Positions 43,081 through 53,203 of a stretch of DNA of 64,000 bases are shown one piece after another. Source of the stretch: JACVRW01 sp963837445 (GTDB taxonomy: Bacteria; Actinomycetota; Thermoleophilia; Solirubrobacterales; Thermoleophilaceae); the NCBI GenBank assembly GCA_963837445.1, contig CAWINK010000014.1, positions 97,944-161,943 of the forward strand, written 5' to 3'. The translations under genes were made by a program, and so were the position numbers. How positions within the stretch are numbered: the stretch's first letter is position 1; every line of letters begins with the position of its first letter. Under the pieces are notes generated by a model. The model searched no databases, was not told the DNA's origin, and worked only from the letters and a program-made list of their open reading frames with translations.

Positions 43081-44949
43081 ATGGAACCGGTTTCCACGCC
43101 AGAGAACGACATCGCTGCGCACCGGGCCGAGCCCGGTGCTGGCGCAAAAACGCGTCACGGCAAGCAGGGGTCGCTCGACAATCCGGAGGTTCGGGAGGAC
43201 GTCCCAGGGCACATCATCCCGATCCTGGAGCGCGAGTTCGACGACTTCGACAACGAGGCCGCCAAGTACCTCGCGGGCGACACCCCCGAGGACCAGTTCA
43301 TCGGCTTCCGCCTGAAGCAGGGCGTCTACGGACAGCGCCAGGCGGACGTGCAGATGATCCGCGTGAAGCTGCCCTTCGGCGGCATCACGCCGGAGCAGAT
43401 GGAGTCCTTCGCGGACGTGGTGGAGAAGTACGCGCCTCTCAACAAGGGCCACATCACGACCCGCCAGAACATCCAGCTGCACCACATCCCGCTGGACGAC
43501 GCCGCCAAGGCGATCCGCGAGCTCTCGGACTCCGGCCTCTCGAGCCGCGAGGGCTGCGGCAACACCGTCCGCAACGTGACCGGCGATCCGTGGGCCGGCG
43601 TCTGCGAGGGCGAGCTCTTCGACCCCACTCCGTACGTGGGCGCATACGTGCGCTACTTCGTGCGCCACCCCACCACGCAGCTCATGCCGCGCAAGGTGAA
43701 GACGGCGTTCACAGCCACGGACGAGGACCGGGCGATAACCGGCATCCACGACGTGGCCTACATCCCGCGCATCCGCGACGGCGTGAAGGGCTTCGAGATG
43801 CGGGTGGGCGGTGGCACGTCGATCATGCCGCGCGTGGCGCCGACGCTGCGCGAGTTCGTGACCGCGGACGACGGCGAGTACCTGAAGGTGGCCGAGGCGG
43901 TGTTCCGCATCTTCGACCGCCAGGAGTGGCTGCGCAAGAACCGCGCCCGTGCCCGCATCAAGGTGTTCGTGGACAAGTTCGGCATCGAGGAGCTGGCGCG
44001 GCAGGTGGACGAGGAGCTCCAGGGCGACTGGGTCGCCGAGCGCGACTTCGACCCGGGCCCGCTGCTCTTCGTCGACGACGAGGAGGCCGGCGCCCCCGGC
44101 ATCCCGTCCACGTACGCCAGCCCGAACGGCGACGGCAGCGAGTTCGAGCGCTGGCGCGCCACGAGCGTGACCCCGCAGCGCCAGGCCGGCTTCTCGACGG
44201 TGCAGATCAAGGTGATCCGCGGCGACCTGACGCCCGAGCAGTTCCGCGGCCTCGCGCAGATCATGCGCGACTACTCGGGCGGGTACTGCCGCACGACCGT
44301 CCACCAGAACCTCGTGCTGCGCTGGGTCAGGGACGAGACGGTGTTCGAGGTCTGGCGCGCGCTGTCCGAGCTCGGGCTGGGCGACACCGGCGCCGACGAG
44401 ATCAACGACGTGGTGAGCTGCCCCGGCACGGACTCCTGCAAGCTCGGCATCACGAGCTCGATGGGCCTGAACCACGCGGTGCGCGAGCGCATCGAGTCGA
44501 TGGGCATCGAGGACCCGCTCACGAGGCGCGTGCACATCAAGATGTCGGGCTGCCCGAACGGGTGCAGCCAGCATCACATCGCGAACATCGGCTTCTACGG
44601 CGCGTCGATCAAGGTCGGCGAGCACACGATCCCGGCCTACGTGGCCCACATCGGCGGCAACTACGAGGGCGGTGAGGTCCTGTATGGCACGCGGCTGAAG
44701 GTGCGCCTCCCGGCGAAGCGCGTGCCGGACGCGGTGGAGCGCTGGATCCGCATGTACGAGGCAGAGCGCAAGGACGGCGAGGCCTTCAACGACTTCGCCG
44801 AGCGGGTGGAGGGCATCCGCTTCGAGGACGAGGTCCGCGACCTGTCGCTGCCGGTGGAGTTCAGCCTCGAGAACATGGCTCATTTCATCGACTGGCAGCG
44901 CAAGGAGCCCTTCCAGGTCATCCGGGGTGAGGGCGAATGCGCGGTGTAG
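43081..44949 (+). CDS. sir: Ferredoxin-dependent sulfite reductase (nitrite/sulfite reductase family)
   Basis: A 622-residue siroheme and [4Fe-4S] enzyme with the usual two half-repeats. The cofactor Cys residues lie in VVSCPGTDSCKLG and MSGCPNGCSQHHIANIG, and substrate-side Arg/Lys segments are KGHITTRQNIQLHHIP and REGCGNTVRNVTGD. The family also includes nitrite reductases; the sulfate-activation genes that follow make sulfite reduction to sulfide the better reading. It is the first gene of the operon, starts leaderless after TACTTT and overlaps cysH by 13 bases. Confidence 0.93.
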   Translation: MEPVSTPENDIAAHRAEPGAGAKTRHGKQGSLDNPEVREDVPGHIIPILEREFDDFDNEAAKYLAGDTPEDQFIGFRLKQGVYGQRQADVQMIRVKLPFGGITPEQMESFADVVEKYAPLNKGHITTRQNIQLHHIPLDDAAKAIRELSDSGLSSREGCGNTVRNVTGDPWAGVCEGELFDPTPYVGAYVRYFVRHPTTQLMPRKVKTAFTATDEDRAITGIHDVAYIPRIRDGVKGFEMRVGGGTSIMPRVAPTLREFVTADDGEYLKVAEAVFRIFDRQEWLRKNRARARIKVFVDKFGIEELARQVDEELQGDWVAERDFDPGPLLFVDDEEAGAPGIPSTYASPNGDGSEFERWRATSVTPQRQAGFSTVQIKVIRGDLTPEQFRGLAQIMRDYSGGYCRTTVHQNLVLRWVRDETVFEVWRALSELGLGDTGADEINDVVSCPGTDSCKLGITSSMGLNHAVRERIESMGIEDPLTRRVHIKMSGCPNGCSQHHIANIGFYGASIKVGEHTIPAYVAHIGGNYEGGEVLYGTRLKVRLPAKRVPDAVERWIRMYEAERKDGEAFNDFAERVEGIRFEDEVRDLSLPVEFSLENMAHFIDWQRKEPFQVIRGEGECAV

Positions 44950-45548
44950 CTGAGAGCGCAGAGGAAACGCTCCGGCTCGCCATCGGGCGCCACCATCCGA
45001 GCCTCGTCATGGCCTGCTCCTTCCAGAAGGAGGAGTCCGTGTTGATCGACATGCTCATGCGCATCGAGCCCACGGCGCGGGTGTTCACGATCGATACCGG
45101 CGTGTTGTTCCCGGAGACATACGAGGTCTGGCGCAAGCTCGAGGACCGCTACGGGCTCAGGGTCGAGGTGGTGGACGCCACCCCGCCGAACGGCACGCCG
45201 TGGAGCGCCTCGAACTGCTGCGGCGCGCGCAAGGTCGACGCGCTGGAGCGCGCGCTCGCCGGCGCGGACGCCTGGATCACGGGCATCCGGCGCGAGCAGT
45301 CGCCCACGCGGGCGGACGCCCAGGCGGTCGAATGGGACGAGGCCCGTGACGTCTGGAAGTTCAACCCGCTCGCGGAGTGGGCCGACGGTGACGTCTGGAC
45401 CTACGTCCACGAGCACGATCTTCCGTACCATCCCCTGCACGACCGGGGCTACGAGTCGATCGGTTGCGCCCCCTGCACACTGCCCGGCAACGGTCGCGAC
45501 GGCCGCTGGGCTGGACAGGACAAGACCGAGTGCGGTCTGCACGCATAA
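44937..45548 (+). CDS. cysH: Adenylylsulfate (APS) reductase, CysH family
   Basis: A 203-residue reductase. The thioredoxin-linked ECGLH end provides the catalytic Cys. Two Cys pairs, NCCGARKV and GCAPCTLPG, ligate a [4Fe-4S] cluster and are the mark of enzymes that reduce APS directly rather than PAPS. The nucleotide site includes CSFQKEESVL and ITGIRREQSPTR. No APS kinase (cysC) is in the operon, which agrees with APS use. It overlaps sir and is followed after 10 bases by cysD. Confidence 0.93.
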   Translation: MRGVAESAEETLRLAIGRHHPSLVMACSFQKEESVLIDMLMRIEPTARVFTIDTGVLFPETYEVWRKLEDRYGLRVEVVDATPPNGTPWSASNCCGARKVDALERALAGADAWITGIRREQSPTRADAQAVEWDEARDVWKFNPLAEWADGDVWTYVHEHDLPYHPLHDRGYESIGCAPCTLPGNGRDGRWAGQDKTECGLHA

Positions 45549-45558
45549 CACCGCTCCG

Positions 45559-46509
45559 ATGACCACCATCCCAGCGCCCCCTATCCTCAGGCGCGACGAC
45601 GACTTGAGTTACGAGATCTCACATCTACGGGCCATCGAGTCCGAGGCGATACACGTGATCCGCGAGGTGGCCGCGGAGCTCGACCGTGCCGTGCTGCTGT
45701 TCTCGGGCGGCAAGGACAGCGCCGTGCTGCTGCACCTTGCGCGCAAGGCGTTCCACCCGGGCGGCCTGCCGTTCCCCGTGATGCACGTGGACACCGGGCA
45801 CAACTTCCCCGAGGTGATCGAGTACCGCGACCGCATGGTCGAGGACCTGGGGGCGCGCCTCATCGTGGCCTCGGTCCAGGACTCGATCGACAACGGGCGC
45901 GTGGTGGAGGAGACCGGCGCGCGGGCATCGCGCAACCGGCTCCAGTCGGTCACGCTGCTCGACGCGATCGAGGAGCACGGCTTCAGGGCCGCCTTCGGCG
46001 GCGCGCGGCGCGACGAGGAGCGCGCCCGGGCGAAGGAGCGCATCATGTCCTTCCGCGACGACTTCGGCCAGTGGGACCCGAAGGGCCAGCGGCCGGAGCT
46101 GTGGAACATCTACAACGGCTTCGTCAAGCCGGGCGAGCACGTGCGCGTGTTCCCGCTCTCGAACTGGACCGAGCTCGACGTGTGGCAGTACATCGCCGAG
46201 GAGAAGATCGACCTTCCGCCGATCTACTTCGCCCACGCGCGCCAGGTGTTCAAGCGCGACGGAATGCTCTACGCGGTGTCCGACCACGTGGACCTGCTGC
46301 CGGGCGAGGAGGCGTTCGAGGAGACCGTTCGCTTCCGGACGGTGGGCGACATGAGCTGCACCGGCGCGGTCGCCTCCACCGCAGCCACGCTGGAGGACGT
46401 GGTGGCCGAGATCGCCGCCACCCGGATCACCGAGCGCGGCGAGACGCGCGCCGACGATCGCGTCTCCGAGGCGGCGATGGAGGACCGCAAGAAGGAGGGC
46501 TACTTCTAG
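45559..46509 (+). CDS. cysD: Sulfate adenylyltransferase subunit 2
   Basis: A 316-residue protein of the PP-loop family. The ATP site is LLFSGGKDSAVLLHLARKAF; other marks are MHVDTGHNFPEVIEYRD, FGGARRDEERARAKER and FPLSNWTELDVWQYI. With CysN it activates sulfate with ATP to form APS. I chose the ATG at 45559, 10 bases after cysH, because upstream in-frame starts lie inside cysH. The end is typical of CysD. Confidence 0.95.
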   Translation: MTTIPAPPILRRDDDLSYEISHLRAIESEAIHVIREVAAELDRAVLLFSGGKDSAVLLHLARKAFHPGGLPFPVMHVDTGHNFPEVIEYRDRMVEDLGARLIVASVQDSIDNGRVVEETGARASRNRLQSVTLLDAIEEHGFRAAFGGARRDEERARAKERIMSFRDDFGQWDPKGQRPELWNIYNGFVKPGEHVRVFPLSNWTELDVWQYIAEEKIDLPPIYFAHARQVFKRDGMLYAVSDHVDLLPGEEAFEETVRFRTVGDMSCTGAVASTAATLEDVVAEIAATRITERGETRADDRVSEAAMEDRKKEGYF

Positions 46510-46528
46510 TGCGGTCCCTCCGTTAGCC

Positions 46529-47818
46529 ATGGCCATCGGCGCAGCCACGAACGGGCGGCCCAGGGCCCCCCGCACCTCTGAGCTCGTCCGCTTCGCGACC
46601 GCGGGCTCCGTGGACGACGGCAAGTCGACCCTGATCGGCCGGCTGCTCTTCGACACCAAGTCGATCTTCGAGGACCAGCTCGAGCACGTGGAGGAGACCT
46701 CCAAGCGGCGCGGCGACGGCTACGTGAACCTCGCCCTGCTCACGGACGGGCTCCGTGCCGAGCGCGAGCAGGGAATCACGATCGACGTGGCCTACCGCTA
46801 CTTCCACACGCCACGGCGCAAGTTCATCATCGCCGACACCCCCGGCCACGAGCAGTACACGCGCAACATGGTCACCGGCGCCTCCACGGCCGACCTCGCG
46901 CTGATCCTCGTGGACGCTCGCAAGGGCGTGCTCGAGCAGTCGCGCCGGCACGCCTTCATCGCGTCCCTGCTGCGCATCCCGCACCTGGTCGTGTGCGTGA
47001 ACAAGATGGACCTCGTGGACCACGACGAGGAGGTCTTCGAGCGCATCCGCTCGGAGTTCACCGGGTGGGCCGCAAAGCTCGACATCCACGACATGACCTT
47101 CATCCCGATCTCGGCGCTGCACGGCGACAACGTGGTCGAGCGCTCGGAGCGGATGTCCTGGTACGACGGCCCGTCGCTGCTCTACCACCTCGAACACGTG
47201 CACGTGGCCTCGGACCGCAACCTCCAGGACGCGCGCTTCCCGGTGCAGTGGGTCACGCGGCCGATGTCGGACGACCTGCACGACTACCGCGGCTACGCCG
47301 GCGAGGTGGCGTCGGGTGTGTTCCGAACCGGCGACGAGGTGGTGGTGCTCCCGTCCGGGAAGAGCACGCGCATCGCCGGCATCGACACCTTCGACGGGGA
47401 GCTCGACGAGGCGTACCCCCCGCTGTCGGTGACGCTGCGGCTCGAGGACGACATCGACGTCTCGCGCGGCGACATGATCTGCAGGCCGCAGAACCGCCCG
47501 GTCGAGGCCAAGGACATCGACGCGATGGTCTGCTGGATGTCCGAGCGCCCGCTCTCTCCCACGGGCCGCTACCGGATCAAGCACACCAGCCGCACTGCGC
47601 TCGCCAAGGTCGATGAGGTGATCTACCGGATCGACGTGAATTCGCTTCACCGCGAGGAGCAGGCGGAAGCCCTTCAGCTCAACGAGATCGGAAAGCTGCG
47701 CCTCCGGCTCTCATCGCCGCTGTTCGTCGATGAGTACCGCCGCAACCGCATGACCGGCAGCTTCATCCTCATCGACGAGTCGACGAACGACACCGTCGGT
47801 GCGGGCATGGTGCTGTAA
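46529..47818 (+). CDS. cysN: Sulfate adenylyltransferase subunit 1 (GTPase)
   Basis: A 429-residue translation-factor-like GTPase. It has GSVDDGKSTLIGRLL (G1), GITIDVAYRYF (G2), IADTPGHEQYTRNM (G3), NKMDL (G4) and three C-terminal beta-barrel segments. GTP hydrolysis drives APS formation by CysD. No APS-kinase domain is fused at the C-terminus. A strong hairpin follows the gene. Confidence 0.95.
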   Translation: MAIGAATNGRPRAPRTSELVRFATAGSVDDGKSTLIGRLLFDTKSIFEDQLEHVEETSKRRGDGYVNLALLTDGLRAEREQGITIDVAYRYFHTPRRKFIIADTPGHEQYTRNMVTGASTADLALILVDARKGVLEQSRRHAFIASLLRIPHLVVCVNKMDLVDHDEEVFERIRSEFTGWAAKLDIHDMTFIPISALHGDNVVERSERMSWYDGPSLLYHLEHVHVASDRNLQDARFPVQWVTRPMSDDLHDYRGYAGEVASGVFRTGDEVVVLPSGKSTRIAGIDTFDGELDEAYPPLSVTLRLEDDIDVSRGDMICRPQNRPVEAKDIDAMVCWMSERPLSPTGRYRIKHTSRTALAKVDEVIYRIDVNSLHREEQAEALQLNEIGKLRLRLSSPLFVDEYRRNRMTGSFILIDESTNDTVGAGMVL

Positions 47819-47830
47819 CCCAGCGATGGA

Positions 47831-47868
47831 TGCCACCCGGGGGCTCACGCCCCCGGTCCCCCGTGGCA
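47831..47868 (+). terminator. Two-part hairpin after cysN
   Basis: An inner CCGGGGGC-TCAC-GCCCCCGG stem (47837-47856) and an outer TGCCAC/GTGGCA arm (47831-47836 with 47863-47868) form a stable hairpin with no U-run. It may end or weaken transcription before the TSUP gene. Confidence 0.55.
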
Positions 47869-47895
47869 CCTGGCTGGTCTCCTAGGCTTCCTCTT

Positions 47896-48783
47896 GTGGA
47901 CTTCGCCCTCGTAGCGTTCGGCCTGGGCGTCGGCATCCTCGTCGGAATGACAGGCATCGGCGGGGGCTCGCTGATGACCCCGATGCTGATTCTCGTCTTC
48001 GGCGTCACACCCGTCACGGCGATCGGCACCGACCTCGCCTACGCCGCGGTCACGAAGACCGTCGGTGGCTGGAAGCACCTGAGCCAGAAGACGGTGGACA
48101 TCACGCTGTCCAGCTGGATGGCGATCGGATCGGTGCCCGCGGCGGTGGGCGGTGTCTACGTCCTGACGCTGCTCGAGGACTGGCTCGGGCGCGACTTCGA
48201 GGATGCCGTGATCGCACTGCTCGCCGGTGCGCTCCTCCTCACGGGCACTGCCACGCTCATCCGCGCGTTCCTGAAGCGCATGCACGAGCGCGAGCGCGAC
48301 ACCATCAAGATGGAGCGGCGGCACAAGATCACCGCGGTGCTCCTCGGCCTGGTCGTCGGCTTCGTTTTGGGCGTGACCTCTGCGGGCAGCGGCGCGCTGA
48401 TCGCCGTCGGGCTGATCCTGCTCTTCCGGCTCAGCCCCCAGCGCGTGGTCGGGACCGATGTGTTCCACGCCGCGATCCTGCTGTGGGCGGCCGGTCTGGC
48501 GCACATCGTCGCGGGCAACGTCGATTTCGGGCTGGCCGGCACAATTCTGCTCGGCTCGGTGCCGGGCGTCTGGCTCGGCAGCCACTGGTCCGTGCGCGTG
48601 GATCCGGCCGTGCTGCGCACCACCCTGGCGGTGGTGCTGATCGGCGCCGGGCTCGCGCTATTGATCAAGGCCGGGCTCGGCATTCCCATCGAGGTGCTCA
48701 TTCCGTTCCCGCTTGGCGTGATCGCCCTGCTCGTCGTGACCATGCTGCGCTCTCGAAAGGCGCGTGCTGAGGTGGGCGCATGA
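47896..48783 (+). CDS. TSUP (TauE/SafE) family transporter
   Basis: About 295 residues with seven to eight membrane helices. Repeated motifs GILVGMTGIGGGSLMTPMLIL and GFVLGVTSAGSGALIAVGLILL are characteristic of the TauE/SafE family. Members move sulfite, sulfate or organosulfonates. Its place behind sir-cysHDN suggests sulfate uptake or sulfite export. I chose the GTG at 47896, since the first helix starts four residues later and nearer starts overlap the hairpin. It overlaps the DAHP synthase start (ATGA). Confidence 0.88.
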   Translation: MDFALVAFGLGVGILVGMTGIGGGSLMTPMLILVFGVTPVTAIGTDLAYAAVTKTVGGWKHLSQKTVDITLSSWMAIGSVPAAVGGVYVLTLLEDWLGRDFEDAVIALLAGALLLTGTATLIRAFLKRMHERERDTIKMERRHKITAVLLGLVVGFVLGVTSAGSGALIAVGLILLFRLSPQRVVGTDVFHAAILLWAAGLAHIVAGNVDFGLAGTILLGSVPGVWLGSHWSVRVDPAVLRTTLAVVLIGAGLALLIKAGLGIPIEVLIPFPLGVIALLVVTMLRSRKARAEVGA

Positions 48784-49802
48784 TGGTCGTGATGACACCC
48801 GAGGCCACTCAGGCGCAGATCGACGCCGTGGTCGACCGCCTCCAGGCGGGGGGCGTGCACGCCAAGGTGATGCCAGGCGAACTGACCACCGCCATCGGTG
48901 CGATCGGTGATCCCGAGGGCGTTCGCGAAATGGGTCTTGAGGGCCTCCCTGGCGTCGACCGCGTGATTCCAATCTCCCGCCCTTACAAGCTTGCATCGAG
49001 TGAGCTGTCGCACCACGAGCCCACCACGTTCGACATCGACGGACACCTCGTGGGCGCGCCGAACACCTTCACCCTCATTGCGGGACCCTGCACCGTGGAA
49101 TCGCGCGAGCAGACGCTCGGCGTCGCGCGGGCGGTTGCCGCCGCCGGCGCTTCGATGCTGCGCGGCGGCGCCTTCAAGCCTCGGACATCTCCATTCGCCT
49201 TCCAGGGACTGGGCAGCGAGGGGCTCGACATCCTGCGCGCCGCTCGCGAAGAGACCGGGCTGCCCATCGTCAGTGAGATGACCTCCTCCGGTCTCGCCGA
49301 CTCCTTCGGCGACGCCGTCGACGTGATCCAGGTGGGCGCCCGCAACATGCAGAACTACGGGCTGCTCGAGGTGGTGGGCAAGCTCGGCAAGCCGGTGCTG
49401 CTCAAGCGCGGCCTCTCCTCGACCCTCGACGAGCTGCTCCAGGCGGCCGACTACATCCTGAAGGAGGGCAACGAGCGGGTGATCCTGTGCGAGCGCGGCA
49501 TCCGCACGTTCGACAACGCCATGCGCTTCACGCTCGACCTGGGTGCGGTGCCCTGGCTGAAGCTGCACACGCACCTGCCGGTGATCGTGGACCCCTCACA
49601 CGCCTCGGGCGACCGCCGCCTCGTGGGCCCGCTCTCGAGGGCGGCCGCGGCCGTGGGCGCCGACGGCATCATCGTCGAGGTGGCCGAGGACCCGGAGCTG
49701 GCGCTCTGCGACGGCCCCCAGCAGCTCTACACCGCGGACTTCCCCTCGTTCGCCGCGGACGTGGCCGCGCACGCCCGCCTGGCAGGCCGCGAGCTGGCCT
49801 GA
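48780..49802 (+). CDS. aroF: 3-deoxy-7-phosphoheptulonate synthase (type I-beta)
   Basis: A 340-residue DAHP synthase: the first ~75 residues form a ferredoxin-like domain (MTPEATQAQIDAVVDRL), as in the Thermotoga-type enzyme, then the barrel with FTLIAGPCTVESREQ, SMLRGGAFKPRTSPFAFQG, PVLLKRGLSSTLDELLQAA and LPVIVDPSHASGDRR. It joins PEP and erythrose-4-phosphate at the first step of the shikimate pathway. The regulatory domain can bind aromatic products in other family members. It overlaps the TSUP gene by 4 bases, an unusual pair; the link may be only positional. Confidence 0.94.
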   Translation: MMVVMTPEATQAQIDAVVDRLQAGGVHAKVMPGELTTAIGAIGDPEGVREMGLEGLPGVDRVIPISRPYKLASSELSHHEPTTFDIDGHLVGAPNTFTLIAGPCTVESREQTLGVARAVAAAGASMLRGGAFKPRTSPFAFQGLGSEGLDILRAAREETGLPIVSEMTSSGLADSFGDAVDVIQVGARNMQNYGLLEVVGKLGKPVLLKRGLSSTLDELLQAADYILKEGNERVILCERGIRTFDNAMRFTLDLGAVPWLKLHTHLPVIVDPSHASGDRRLVGPLSRAAAAVGADGIIVEVAEDPELALCDGPQQLYTADFPSFAADVAAHARLAGRELA

Positions 49803-49849
49803 ACAGCTTCGCGGCTGCCGTTGACCCGGCTTCGCGGACCTTGAGGAGC

Positions 49850-51217
49850 GTGACCGCCACGGCGATTGCCACGTCGACGCTTCCGCCCGGCCCACAGCGC
49901 CCCGCGCGCTCTCCAGACCGCGCGCTGGATCGCCCGGCCCACGGCGATGATGGAGGACTGCGCGCGCCGCTACGGCGACATGTTCACCCTGAAGATCGCA
50001 AACGAGGGCACGTGGGTGTTCGTGACCGACCCGGATGCGGTGAAGCAGATCTTCACGGGCGACCCGCGGCTGCTGCACGCCGGCGAGGCGAACGTCGTGC
50101 TGCTGCCGGTGCTCGGGCAGCAACTCGGTGCTCCTGCTCGACGAGGGCGCTCACATGGCGCAGCGCAAGCTGATGCTGCCGCCGTTCCACGGCGAGCGCA
50201 TGCGCGGCTACGAGGACGACGATGGCCGAGGTGGCGGCGCGCGAGATCGAGCGCTGGCCCGCCGGCAGAGCCGCTGTCGGCCTGGCCGACCATGCAGGCG
50301 ATCACGCTCGAGGTGATCATGCGGACGGTCTTCGGCGTGACGGACAGCGAGCGCGTCGAGCGGCTCGGCGACGTGCTTCGGAGCACCCTCTCGTGGGCTG
50401 GCCGAGCCGAGCGCGGCTGGCGATGATCGCGCTGCTCGGTCCGCGCAGGCTCGCGAAGCAACCGCAGCTTCCAGAACGTGATGCAACCGGCCGACGAGCT
50501 GATCTACGAGGAGATCCGCGCAGCGGCGCGACGCGTCGGACCTGGAGGAGCGCGACGACGTGCTCTCGCTGCTGCTCCAGGCCCGCCACGACGACGGCAG
50601 CGCAGATGTCGCGACGAGGAGCTGCGCGACGAGCTCATGACGCTGCTGGTGGCGGGCCACGAGACGAGCGCCACCGCGCTCGCATGGGCCCTCGAGGCGC
50701 TGGCGCGCCACCCGGCCGGCTGCGCCAGCCTGCGCGACGAGATGCGACGCGCGGCGAGGACGACTACCTCGACGCGGTGATCAAGGAGACCCTGCGGCTG
50801 CGGCCCGTGCTCGCGCTGGTGCTGCGGCGCCTGACCGAGCCGATGGAGATCGGCGGCCGGCTGCTGCCGGCGGGCGTGAACGTGGCGCCGTGCATCTACC
50901 TCGATCACCGCCGAGCGGACGTCTACCCAGACCCGCGCGCGTTCCGGCCCGAGCGTTTCCTCGAGCGGCCACCCGGCACCTACACCTGGTTCCCGTTCGG
51001 GGGCGGCGTGCGGCGCTGCCTCGGCGCGAGCTTCGCCCAGTTCGAGATCAAGGTCGTGCTGCGCGAGCTGGTGGCGCGGCTCGACATCAAGCCCGGCGCG
51101 GCCACGTCCGGAGCGGCGTGTGCGCCGCGCGATCGTGTTCGCGCCCGGAGCGCGGCGGCGAGCTCGTGGTGGCAGCGGCGAGCGGCAGCCGGTCGCGCGG
51201 GCGCGCTCGCAGCCTAG
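49850..51217 (+). pseudogene. Cytochrome P450, shattered by about ten frameshifts
   Basis: Pieces in all three frames line up as one P450 of about 450 residues: an N-terminal LPPGPQRP, ARWIARPTAMMEDCARRYGDMFTLKIANEG, GDPRLLHAGEAN, an I-helix AGHETSATALAWALEALARHP, the EXXR helix (KETLRLRP) and the heme loop FPFGGGVRRCLGASF. No piece has internal stop codons and each keeps family motifs. The next gene copies are intact, so the damage is local: either a recent pseudogene or locally bad sequence. The family uses O2 to hydroxylate lipids or other substrates; the substrate here cannot be told. Confidence 0.85.
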
Positions 51218-51242
51218 CGGGCGGCTGGCCACACGCGCCGCT

Positions 51243-53144
51243 TCAGCGGCCAGTGACGCCGCACAGCGGAGGGTCGGAGGTCTGCCGCGCACCGCCCTGC
51301 CCGCCCAGGCGGCCGCGAAGACGCCCGGCGCCGCGATTCGGAGCAGGCCGTGAGCGGCGGCGCGGCCGCCCACTCGAAGTCGCCCGCGCTCGTTGCGCGC
51401 GAGAAAGTCCACGATGCGACCGCTCAGCGTCACGCCTGGCACGAAAGCCAGCCCGTCGACTTCGATCGTGCCGTCGCGGCTGAAGCGGTAGCGGCCGGCT
51501 CGAAGCCCACCCCCGAGGGCCACGTCTGGTGCGTCCAGCGTGAAGACCAGCTCGGTCACGGAATCCTGCGCAACGTCCCTGACGGTCTGCGTCACCGCCG
51601 CGAGCGTCCGGCCCTCGACCCCTGATGTGCCGGGCAGCGGGCGCACCTCGGCCAGACGCCTCGGTGGCGGTGGTGGCGGCTCGAAGAGGCGGTCGCCGCG
51701 CGTGCAGCGGGTGGGCACCGGCCGATCCTCGAAGAATCTCCTGAAGGCGCGGTCGGTGCATCCACTGAAGTCGGAACCGAGGGCGGAGTGCCCGGTGGCG
51801 GGTGCCACCACGAGGCTCGAACGGGGGAACATCGATGCCACGCGCATGGCGTTCTCCACGGGCGTGCGCAGGTCGTCCTCGCCCTCGAGCAGGAGCACGG
51901 GAACGTCCGGCAGGGGGCCCTGCCCGAAGTCCGGCGCGGCGAGGGCGTTCGGCCAGCTCTCGCAGAGGTTCAGCACGTCGCTTTCCAGGGCCGTCGCCCG
52001 GTCGAACGGCTCGAACTCGGCTTCCGGGATCGTTGCGGCCCGGGCCTCGGCCTGCCGGTGGCGCTCGGCGCGGTCGGGCGGCGTGCTTCGAGCCCATGGC
52101 AACGGCGATTCCTCGCAGGTGGTGGCGGCGTACAGCGCGCTGCTGAGAACGCCAGGAGGCGGGGGCTTGGCATCGAGCTCGAAGGCCCGCCGGCGGAGCC
52201 GCAGCATCGGCGTGGGGTCGCCCTTCAATGCCGCACGCACCGATCCGGGGAACGCGGCCCGCAGCGCCGGGTCGAAGTCGCCGGCAAACAGGATTGAGAA
52301 CACGTCCGGGCGCGTCAGCCGCCGGGTCAGCGGTTGCCCGTGCCGGTTGATCACCCGACCGCGTAGCGGCCCGCGCGCGATCCGCCTCACCAGTGCGGAT
52401 AGGTCAGCCACGGCGTCGGCGGTCCACGGGCAGCGCCTGCGACAGAGCGACCGGAGCGCGCGCGGAGCGGCCTCGAAGCTATCCAGGTAGTACGGATCCG
52501 GGCCGTCCGCCTCGACGACGGAGTCGAGCACGAGCCGGTCGACGTGCGCGGGGTAGCGCAGCGCATAACCGAGCGCGACCTTCGTTCCGTAGGAGGTTCC
52601 GTACAGCGCCAGCCGCTCCTCGCCGAGTTGCTCACGCAGCGCATCGAGGTCGTCGGCCGTGTCACGGCTCGTGTAAAAGGCTCGCCGGGGCCCCAGCTGC
52701 CGTGCGCAGGCCGCCGCCGCGGACCCCGCTCTCAGCAGGTTCGAGCGCTCGAGCTGCCGGCAGCGAAGCAGCCCGGAGCTGGCCCGTGCCGCGCTGGTCG
52801 TAGATGACGAGATCGCGGTCGCGGTGGGCGGGCTCGATGAGGCTGGGCCCGAATCCGAACGCGTCCGTCGCCGACTGCCCAGGTCCGCCCGCGAGCACGA
52901 TCACCGGCGGCTTCGTGGCGCCGCCGCGGCGACGCGCGGGCACCTTCATCACGAACAGCGAGACCCTGCCGGGCACCGTGCCGGTGCGATCGAGGGGCAC
53001 ACTCAGGCGAGCGCACCTGAGGTCCGAGTCAAAGCTGCAGCGCTTGAACGGGAGCGCCGCGTCGGCTGCCGGCGCGGCTCCGAGGAGCATCGCCAAGCTC
53101 AGCCCGACGGCCGCGAACAAATGCGCAGAGCGGCCGCAAGTCAC
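51243..53144 (-). pseudogene. Secreted alpha/beta hydrolase (TAP-like peptidase family), frameshifted
   Basis: From the GTG at 53144 the product has a signal peptide (LFAAVGLSLAMLLGAAPAADA), then ADLRCARLSVPLDRT-like strand and ILAGGPGQ region and VIYDQRGTG oxyanion segment. Near 52760 the frame changes: the second piece has the nucleophile GTSYGTK, an Asp in GEDDLRTP and a His in ATGHSALG, completing the triad, and a C-terminal TAP-like segment. The frame then reads antisense through the P450 to 50504; an alternative frame gives a stop at 51243. Both the break and the lost stop fit the same damaged stretch as the P450. Activity unlikely as written. Confidence 0.72.
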
Positions 53145-53203
53145 TGAGCAATTATCGGTCGCGCTCCGGCGGTAGGCAAGGCAGATAACCTCCCGGCCCG
53201 CAG

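Noticed and set aside
43027..44883. 618-residue minus-strand frame opposite the sulfite reductase
   Set aside because: Complement of a cofactor-motif-bearing gene; no recognisable domain.
50504..52531. Full 675-residue minus-strand protein including the P450 antisense part
   Set aside because: Only the upstream hydrolase part has motifs; the rest is complement of the P450 remains.
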